Assembly (NCBI GenBank): GCA_013697725.1
Contig: JACCWI010000024.1
Coordinates: 124,001-188,000, forward strand
Reading direction: 5' to 3'
DNA from: Tatlockia sp.
GTDB lineage: Bacteria > Pseudomonadota > Gammaproteobacteria > Legionellales > Legionellaceae
DNA length: 64,000 nucleotides
The notes beneath the pieces are model-generated. The model worked only from the letters and a program-made list of their open reading frames with translations, was not told the origin of the DNA and did no database searches. The translations under genes and the position numbers were made by a program. Below, piece after piece: positions 58,112 through 64,000 of this stretch. Each line of letters opens with the position of its first letter. The stretch's first letter is position 1.

Positions 58112-58378
58112 TAGATTAGTTGAATTCATTTAATTGCCATGTGCTAATAAATACTGGAATTTGACTACTCTTTCTCTTTAAAATATATTTTTTTGCTCTT
58201 TCGTCTAAACTTCTTCCCCCTTTTTAAATTCTTCAATAATCAGAATTAAAAATATTTCTATCTTTTTGATTTTATTTTGATTATCTTGAATATAAGTATA
58301 TTTAATATTAATTACCTATAATTCGTGATTAGATTATTTATACTAAACTTACAATAGAGATAAAAAAGGAATCTTACT

Positions 58379-58792
58379 ATGAATGAATCATTACATTCTC
58401 TTTTTCTAGCGCAAGCATTGGGACTATATTTACTTATTGTTGCTATCGTTATGTTATCCCGAGCCGGTTATTATCGTAATATGCTTGCTAATATAAAAAT
58501 AGGCAGTCCTGCTATTGTAATAGGTGCAATTGTTGGTTTAATCGTCAGTATTCCACTTGTACTTCTTCATAATATCTGGGTTTGGGAATCGGAAGTGCTT
58601 ATCACTTTGGTTGCCTGGTTTTTACTCATTAAGTCTGTTCTTTGGTTATCGCTCCCAGAATTCATGATTAAACTAACTCGTAGAATGTATTCTGGTTGGG
58701 GTTATTATGTTGCAATAGCCTTTGTTGGAATTATCGCAATTCTACTAATAACACATGGTTTCTATCTGTTTCATACAGACCATATTATTTGA
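58379..58792 (+). CDS. Small four-helix membrane protein of unknown function
   Basis: 137 residues with four hydrophobic helices (about 8-26, 42-66, 74-92 and 108-128). The loop between helices 1 and 2 is basic (SRAGYYRNMLANIKIG), suggesting a cytoplasmic side. AAAGGA about 10 bp upstream of the ATG supports the start. No function or family is recognised. It lies between tRNA-Met and the convergent avidin-like gene. Confidence 0.6.
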   Translation: MNESLHSLFLAQALGLYLLIVAIVMLSRAGYYRNMLANIKIGSPAIVIGAIVGLIVSIPLVLLHNIWVWESEVLITLVAWFLLIKSVLWLSLPEFMIKLTRRMYSGWGYYVAIAFVGIIAILLITHGFYLFHTDHII

Positions 58793-58926
58793 ACTGAAGC
58801 TTAGATCCTCCATAAATTATTTTGGAAAGACAATAGATTGCTCAGATTATAGAAATTTTATCGACTTCTTAATTTCAAAGAATTACAGAGCCCTATAATG
58901 CCGCCCGCTTAAGACGGCTAAAAGCT

Positions 58927-59340
58927 TTAATCAACTTTATGATAACGATCATGACCTATAAAACGTGAGTCTGGGCCTTCATGAGTTACATTATTGGATT
59001 GATGATTTACTATCGATAAGGTATCAATTTTAGATTGTTTTTTTAAAAAATTACCGGTGATACTTACCACTGAACCACAGCTGGGGTAAACCACACTAAA
59101 AGTCAGTGCATTACCGACAGTATAACCAATGATGGGTTGTTTTTTGCCAATCGCTTCAGGACAAGATTTAGAAGCTACAGCAGTAGTGAAAAATCCCTGG
59201 ATTTTATTATCGCCTATAATTTCAAGCTCTAGCAAAGAGCCGCGTTGATTTTTGTAGGTTTGCACTCCCTGTTCTGCAAAAACAGAAGAACATATTAAAG
59301 TCATAGCCAGGATAGAAAAGGTTAGATTTTTGATAGTCAT
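58927..59340 (-). CDS. Secreted avidin-like protein lacking the biotin tryptophans
   Basis: 137 residues with a signal peptide (cleavage near VFAEQ). A hand alignment with streptavidin gives clear family marks: YKNQRGSLLELEI, GNALTFSV, and the final GHDRYHKV. N31, S35 and D131 match biotin-contact N23, S27 and D128. The four tryptophans of the biotin pocket are lost: W79 to Y85, W92 to I94, W108 to S109 and W120 to P123. Y43 becomes F51. Two cysteines, C60 and C88, are placed like the disulfide of short avidins such as rhizavidin. AAGGAG precedes the ATG. It is probably a periplasmic or exported beta-barrel binding a ligand other than biotin, or biotin weakly. Confidence 0.7.
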   Translation of the reverse strand: MTIKNLTFSILAMTLICSSVFAEQGVQTYKNQRGSLLELEIIGDNKIQGFFTTAVASKSCPEAIGKKQPIIGYTVGNALTFSVVYPSCGSVVSITGNFLKKQSKIDTLSIVNHQSNNVTHEGPDSRFIGHDRYHKVD

Positions 59341-59438
59341 AAATTCTCCTTATAAAGTTAACTTGCTCACTATACTATTAGTCGAAGGGTTTGCAAGCCT
59401 TTGTCTAAGCTTCAAAAAGAGTTTTATAAAAAGGTTGA

Positions 59439-59834
59439 TTAGGAGGTTAACTGCACATAATAGTCATCTATAAGTTCCTGAACCGGGATTTTAATATAAT
59501 CGTTTGTAGAGTAATCAGGATGGACCACTTCTCCATCCCAAATAATAATATCTAAATCGATGGTACGAGGCCCTGATTTTATGGCAGTTTTAATTCGTCC
59601 CAAGCGGTTTTCGATAGTTTTTAAATAAGCATTAAAATCCATGTAATTTAATAGGGTTTGCACCATAAAAGCGCCGTTTAAGAAATCATCCTGATCCTGA
59701 AAACCAACGGGTTTGGTTTTGTTAAACTTAGAACAGCCAAGTAATTGATGCTCTTTGCTGAGAATGTTTCTTGCCTCATACACCATAGAAAAAGGATGGA
59801 TATTTGAACCCACCGATAAAATACAGAGATGCAT
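59439..59834 (-). CDS. folK: 6-hydroxymethyl-7,8-dihydropterin pyrophosphokinase
   Basis: 131 residues. LSVGSNIHP at the N-terminus, FLNGAFMVQT and the PPPK signature SGPRTIDLDIIIWDGEVV are present. It adds pyrophosphate to the pterin before dihydropteroate synthase. It is somewhat shorter than E. coli FolK (about 160). It starts 2 bp after the SDR gene stop, so the two are translated together, and both probably act on pterins. Confidence 0.9.
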   Translation of the reverse strand: MHLCILSVGSNIHPFSMVYEARNILSKEHQLLGCSKFNKTKPVGFQDQDDFLNGAFMVQTLLNYMDFNAYLKTIENRLGRIKTAIKSGPRTIDLDIIIWDGEVVHPDYSTNDYIKIPVQELIDDYYVQLTS

Positions 59835-59836
59835 TT

Positions 59837-60598
59837 TTACTCCTGAAAAGAAGAAAAATTATTCCCTACCTTATTGGCTGATTCTCCACCGTCGATTGTT
59901 AAAATTTCTCCAGTAACGAAATAACTGGAAAGTAAATAATCTATTCCTTGTAAAATATCAGCACTATCACCTTGAAAACCTAGAGGTATTCCCTTAATTC
60001 GCCAGGCTAAATATTCTTTAGTTCGTGAACCTTTAGGCATGATTACGCCTGGAGCTATACCATTCACTCGCACTCTAGGTGCAAATTCTAAAGCGGCCAT
60101 TTTCGTAAATTCTGCAAGCGCTTTTTTAGATAATAAATAGTGAGAGTATTGGTATTGATTAAAATGCATTTTATTATCGATTATGTTGATTATCGATCCT
60201 TTCTGAACCAGATTATAAAAGGCTTGACTTAAAAAAAATGGAGCTTGCAAATTGATTCGAAACATCTTTTCAAATTGAGCTTGTGTAGCTTTCTGAATTG
60301 TGGCTTCCGTATAATAAGAGGCAGAGTTAACGAGAAGTTTTAAGCGGCCCAAACGCTGTTCAATAGCTTGCAAGTATTCTTCGTAGTTATTATTTTTAGA
60401 AAAATCTAAAGGAAAGAGTTGGCAATCTTGATTTATTGCTTTAATTTCTTCAAGGCTGTCCTGAGCTTGAGCTTCTGATGCGCAATAATGCAAGGCAATT
60501 TTATATCCTTTTTTTGCTAGATGAAGGGCAATATCTTTTCCCAACCTTAGACCTGATCCGGTAACTAATGCAACTCTATCCTCTCCAGGTTCTGCCAT
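59837..60598 (-). CDS. Short-chain reductase, pteridine-reductase/FolM-like
   Basis: 253 residues, Rossmann SDR fold. The cofactor loop reads VTGSGLRLGKDIALHLAKKG; the Arg in the glycine loop is typical of pteridine reductases that prefer NADPH. LVNSASYY replaces the usual NAG-type motif. The active-site Tyr and Lys are in YSHYLLSKKAL (YxxxK-like), and VNGIAPGVI follows. Coupled to folK, it likely reduces dihydropterin or dihydrofolate, as FolM or PTR1 do. The exact substrate is inference. Confidence 0.78.
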   Translation of the reverse strand: MAEPGEDRVALVTGSGLRLGKDIALHLAKKGYKIALHYCASEAQAQDSLEEIKAINQDCQLFPLDFSKNNNYEEYLQAIEQRLGRLKLLVNSASYYTEATIQKATQAQFEKMFRINLQAPFFLSQAFYNLVQKGSIINIIDNKMHFNQYQYSHYLLSKKALAEFTKMAALEFAPRVRVNGIAPGVIMPKGSRTKEYLAWRIKGIPLGFQGDSADILQGIDYLLSSYFVTGEILTIDGGESANKVGNNFSSFQE

Positions 60599-60666
60599 CT
60601 GGACTCCTGCTAAGCGGTTTTACCTTATTAGTTAAGTTTAGTATAAAAAAAGAGCAATGAGCAGTG

Positions 60667-61746
60667 TTAGATTGAATAGGGAGAAATACGTGTCACTTCA
60701 TAAGCTAATAATTTAAAATAATCATAGCTCATGTAAAAATCGCCATAATTACCAAAAATTATTCCCCAAGAATTTCGTAATTTTAATAGTCCTTTATGCT
60801 TGGCTCCCAGATTATCAACGGCAACAGCATTATCATCATACCCGGTTATTATCATTTCGTGCGCAACTTTGATGTTTTTAATACCATTCAAAATAGCTGT
60901 TGTTAAAACCCAGCTATCTTTTGCAAGCCAAGTTTTATATTTACCAACGGCACCCGCGATACCTAAGTCTTCTCGAGGGAGTAGAACCGTAAATATTAGT
61001 CTATCTTTAGACTTTAAAGCTTCTTTGACTTCGGCTAATGATTTAGCTGAATCATTTTTTTGAAAAATATCCGACCAATTTACTAACTTGCCAAAAATTA
61101 GTTCGTTATTAGACTGAAATTTATCAGGCTCAATAAAAGAGTCTGTTAAAGGATCATTACCAAGAGGATAGCGAGTCATACCACCGCAACCTAGCGATTT
61201 TTGTTTGGCCTTAGTCATGATTCCATATTGAGTGATTTGATTGATTACAGTAATTGGATGAGTCCCATTCCAACCACTTGAACTGCCATTTTGTTTAGCG
61301 AGATAGCTCCCAAGCTGTAAACTACAAAGTTGACTAATATAATCCCCTCTAGATAGAATTGCATCAATTGCGGCAGTTAACGCAAAGGTAACACAGGTGC
61401 CGTGTTTACCTTGATTTAAAACAGGTACATTGGTCATTCCAAGCAGGATCTTTTCGGGTAAGTCTAGAATGATGGAATTTAGCTTTTCCTGAGAAAATTC
61501 ACCTTGATGTTTTAGAACTGCCTGAGCTTTGCTTGTTAGGTAATTTTTTTCTTTATCGGATAATTTTACGTGAAGGAGCTGGATCGCTTGTTTACTATAG
61601 TTATGAGTTAGATAATTTTTTTGCTTTAATTGATGATTGAGAGAACCCACGAGTTCAATGTCTTCAGCCCAACCAACCTTCATTAACAAAAGGCTTAAAA
61701 CGAAAACATCGACTAATTTTGTGAAAATTTTAAAAATCATAATCAT
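60667..61746 (-). CDS. Papain-like (C1A) cysteine protease, exported
   Basis: 359 residues with a hydrophobic signal peptide (about 5-27, ending VGWAED). The propeptide-like helical part covers 30-100. The catalytic domain shows Q112 in LNQGKHGTCVTFA with nucleophile C118, H296 in VAHEMIITGYDD and N325 in LRNSWG. That is the full Gln-Cys-His-Asn set of papain enzymes. Bacterial members are rare; Legionella is known to export proteases by type II secretion, so export beyond the periplasm is possible. The gene is alone, facing away from the OTU-like gene. Confidence 0.8.
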   Translation of the reverse strand: MIMIFKIFTKLVDVFVLSLLLMKVGWAEDIELVGSLNHQLKQKNYLTHNYSKQAIQLLHVKLSDKEKNYLTSKAQAVLKHQGEFSQEKLNSIILDLPEKILLGMTNVPVLNQGKHGTCVTFALTAAIDAILSRGDYISQLCSLQLGSYLAKQNGSSSGWNGTHPITVINQITQYGIMTKAKQKSLGCGGMTRYPLGNDPLTDSFIEPDKFQSNNELIFGKLVNWSDIFQKNDSAKSLAEVKEALKSKDRLIFTVLLPREDLGIAGAVGKYKTWLAKDSWVLTTAILNGIKNIKVAHEMIITGYDDNAVAVDNLGAKHKGLLKLRNSWGIIFGNYGDFYMSYDYFKLLAYEVTRISPYSI

Positions 61747-61929
61747 CCTTGATTAAATGGCAAAGTCTACTTCTATAACAAAACTTTCCTTGTTTGGCTA
61801 TGAATGTGTTGACCATGCTAACTTTGCAATAACAAATATTTCATCGCTAATAAATCAAATCTAGGACATAAAGAGCTTTTTATAGCTACGTTTTTTGTGT
61901 CCTGGGCAGATAATTCAGCAAGAATATTT

Positions 61930-61962
61930 GTTAATAAAAACTTAAGGTTTATCTGATATATT
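61930..61962 (+). promoter_or_regulatory. PmrA-box-like promoter of the OTU-like gene
   Basis: GTTAATAAA (61930-61938), AA, and CTTAAGGTT (61941-61949) are two direct half-sites with an 11 bp period, matching 6 and 7 of 9 of the L. pneumophila PmrA element. The -10 box TATATT is at 61957-61962, 15 bp from the second TTAA. The spacing is identical to that upstream of the glycosyltransferase gene at 14395-14427. Confidence 0.5.
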
Positions 61963-61991
61963 AAAGAGAATTGGATGAAGGAGTAACTCTG

Positions 61992-63380
61992 ATGGCTGGT
62001 GGTAATTTACCCAAAATTTCTGGGTTATTGAATAATTGCGCTTTAAATTGCGCACTACCAACTTTGTTAAAAACAATTGATATTTTGGCAGAATTAGAAC
62101 AAAAAGGCTCAATTACTCCCTATCCAATAATAGACTCTTATACCCTATTGAAAGAAAATTTCGCGGAATATTATGGTATCACTGAGGTGGAAAAGTTTGA
62201 TTTTCGCGAATTTTCAAAGTTTTTAATTCCTTTTTCCTTTCATGCAAAAGAAATAATCTTCGCCCCTGTTCTTAGAAAAATAATTAGTTATACCGCAACG
62301 AAATCCCCAAAGGCGGAAGCGGAATTTTCTATGCAAATAATTGATGAAAATGATCTTTTTATGCAGAAAGACATCGGAGTAACCCTCTCCCAACTCCATG
62401 AAGACGGCCGATATCCTGAATTAAGTATTGAAGAAGCTAATGTTTATCTTTATAAAGATTTTGGCATTTCTGCGAATTTATATATATATCAGTCTAATAA
62501 AAAAACTGAAAACCATCATGATAATTATGAAAAAGCAAAGTATTGGGAAGTTGCGGCTGTCGAGAATTACCCTTTTGGTGAGCCACCACAAATTGCCTTA
62601 TATCATAGAGGTGACCATTATGAGCTTGTACCACACGAAGATGTGGCTTCTGAAGATAAGCTTGAAGACGAAAAAATACTGAGCGACACTCTTTCTGCAG
62701 CCTATGAGATCCTAACCTCCGGTGAAGATAAGGAGCTTAGCGCGGGAGTATTAGATAATCTTCAAAATATTATAAAATTGCAATTATACGAACAATTGGG
62801 AATTTTAATTGAGGCTCCTGAGCAAGCCTGGGATTCTAAAGAAAGCTCTAAAGAAAGTTATTGCGATTACTCCGACCACAAATATGGGTTCTTTTGTGAG
62901 AAAAATGATAGTGCTATGGCTAACAAAGCTAATCTCAATTTAGGTGAAATTATTCCTTTAACATTAGAGCCTATCTATGATCTCTCTGCAGTGATTGAAG
63001 ACTATTTCGGTGAAGAAGGTTTTTTAAAGACCTACCTTAAGGAACGAGCCCTAACTTTTAAATGGCAAGATGAAATTAGTCAATTTTTTGCCAACTGCTT
63101 AGGTTGCTTTTATCAAACTGAAGCAGAGGAAAGAGAATCTTATATTAATCAATTAGATCTACAAATAAGAAGTTATGCAAAAACCGGTGATAAAAAATCA
63201 CTAGTTGAACTTATTACCTATGGTAAACAGGAATTTTCTTCACGTGCCGAACTAGGTGAGAAAGACTATCGAAAGTCGTTAAAAGCCAAACTTGGCAATT
63301 TAGAAAACGCTATTAAAAGAGTTGAAAACATTCAGAATTATCAAGCTAATTCTCGCTCTTCAGTTTTTGCAAACCTGTAG
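61992..63380 (+). CDS. Putative OTU-like cysteine protease, effector candidate
   Basis: 462 residues. AAGGAG 8 bp before the ATG at 61992 decides this start; the frame is open from a TTG at 61971. Near the N-terminus two cysteines (C16, C20) occur in LLNNCALNCALPTLL. About 190 residues later IALYHRGDHYELVP resembles the catalytic-His strand of OTU deubiquitinases (H209 in HYE). Cys near the N-terminus with a following helix, and a His strand near 200, fits Legionella OTU (Lot-type) domains, but the usual D-G-N-C is not exact. The C-terminal half is helical with acidic patches. If right, it would cut ubiquitin chains in the host. Confidence 0.5.
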   Translation: MAGGNLPKISGLLNNCALNCALPTLLKTIDILAELEQKGSITPYPIIDSYTLLKENFAEYYGITEVEKFDFREFSKFLIPFSFHAKEIIFAPVLRKIISYTATKSPKAEAEFSMQIIDENDLFMQKDIGVTLSQLHEDGRYPELSIEEANVYLYKDFGISANLYIYQSNKKTENHHDNYEKAKYWEVAAVENYPFGEPPQIALYHRGDHYELVPHEDVASEDKLEDEKILSDTLSAAYEILTSGEDKELSAGVLDNLQNIIKLQLYEQLGILIEAPEQAWDSKESSKESYCDYSDHKYGFFCEKNDSAMANKANLNLGEIIPLTLEPIYDLSAVIEDYFGEEGFLKTYLKERALTFKWQDEISQFFANCLGCFYQTEAEERESYINQLDLQIRSYAKTGDKKSLVELITYGKQEFSSRAELGEKDYRKSLKAKLGNLENAIKRVENIQNYQANSRSSVFANL

Positions 63381-63565
63381 ACATTATAATAGGACCGCTT
63401 CTCTTCAAAAAATTAGCTAATTTCTAGCAAAGCTTAGACATTGATTTGCTTAAAGCCCTATTGTATCTTGGTAAATTTGGTTATGATGTTAAATAAATTT
63501 TTGCACGCATGATGTTAGGGCCAATGACCACAGAAAGTGGATTACAATTATTAATGGTTGTTTAA

Positions 63566-64000
63566 TGCGAAAACTTGCGTTCTATCTAGTTCTACATTTT
63601 TTTCTAATCTGTTCTCATGCTAGTAGTGTAACCATCAAAACAATTAATGTTGATGGCAAACCTACTTATTTGGTTCGTATTGGCTCTTTCCCTCATGAAA
63701 ATAATGCCTTGCAATTAAAATTTAAACTCTCCTCCTTGACGACTCAAACCATCTCTATCGGTCATCGTAAGGACTTACTAAACTATTATGTCGATATTGG
63801 TCCAATCTCCGAGCTTGCAATCGCTGAAGAATTGAAAATAAAAGTAGTTAATGAAACTCAGGATAAACTCATACAACCTTTGCCATCTTTCAAAACTCAG
63901 CTACCCGCAATTCATTCGAGTTTAAGTTTAGAAACACATCCTGAAACTTTGCAAAATTTACCATCTTTAATCAATGATCAAGAAAAAGATGATGAGCTCG
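63566..64000 (+). CDS. Secreted SPOR-like protein, cut by the window end
   Basis: 145 codons are visible from ATG; the gene continues past 64000. The signal peptide is LAFYLVLHFFLICSHASSV. Next, YLVRIGSFPHENNALQLKFK and, later, YYVDIGPISELAIAEELK have the pattern of the two halves of a SPOR peptidoglycan-binding domain (Y-x-V-x-x-G-x-F...A). After it comes a proline/serine-rich linker. SPOR domains bind denuded glycan at the division site. The rest of the protein, and so the role, is unseen. Confidence 0.6.

Noticed and set aside
1..64000. CRISPR array, prophage, integrase or complete conjugative element
   Set aside because: No regularly spaced repeats, phage structural genes, integrase or transfer genes were seen anywhere in the window.

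Overview
The window looks like a chromosome segment from Legionella or a very close relative. It is AT-rich, with gammaproteobacterial core genes: gyrA-serC-aroA-cmk-rpsA-lapA-lapB-pyrF, aceE-aceF-lpdA and miaB-rluD-pgeF-degQ. Between them lie large proteins with eukaryote-like or Legionella-type domains: an F-box, a SidE-type phosphodiesterase, a TcdA/TcdB-type glycosyltransferase, an OTU-like protease candidate, a J-domain protein and a UvrD-like helicase. No complete Dot/Icm gene is present, so the effector role of these proteins is inferred.

Layout. (a) 1-15.7 kb is accessory DNA: a membrane protein, an invasin-like inverse autotransporter, a tiny protein ending in a CaaX-like motif, a RelE-like/UvrD-like helicase fusion, a SidE-PDE protein, a glycosyltransferase, a broken LCAT-type lipase and a VanX-type dipeptidase. 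The gaps between them hold short decayed coding pieces. (b) 15.8-31 kb, mostly minus strand: a GspH/FimT-like pseudopilin, type-4 uracil-DNA glycosylase, a 761-residue J-domain protein with an internal duplication, then pyrF, a DegT aminotransferase, lapB, lapA, rpsA, cmk, aroA, serC and gyrA. (c) 31-40.7 kb: gltA, an F-box membrane protein, a small MazG protein with glpK, divergent glpD, adk with a thioredoxin, an SLT lipoprotein, a PolB-type exonuclease and rimI. (d) 40.7-49 kb: the pyruvate dehydrogenase genes, ampE and a CPA2 antiporter. (e) 49.5-55.3 kb: an MFS transporter, then the compact miaB-rluD-pgeF-degQ run. (f) 55.4-64 kb is accessory again: an unknown protein, a frameshifted IS4-type transposase beside tRNA-Met, an avidin-like secreted protein, folK with a pteridine-reductase-like SDR, a papain-like protease, the OTU-like protein and the start of a SPOR-like protein.

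How it fits together. Core blocks serve translation and RNA modification (rpsA, miaB, rluD, tRNA-Met, rimI), nucleotide and aromatic synthesis (pyrF, cmk, adk, aroA), central carbon flow (aceEF-lpdA, gltA, glpK/glpD) and envelope quality control (lapA/lapB, degQ). The accessory genes look like a host-interaction layer. The glycosyltransferase and the OTU-like gene share a promoter layout: two TTAA-type half-sites 11 bp apart, with a -10 box 15 bp after the second. This matches the known Legionella PmrA box and suggests common control. Palindromes containing GTAGCC/TAGCCTGG recur between genes and look like a REP family. All calls come from reading the sequence; no database search was run.
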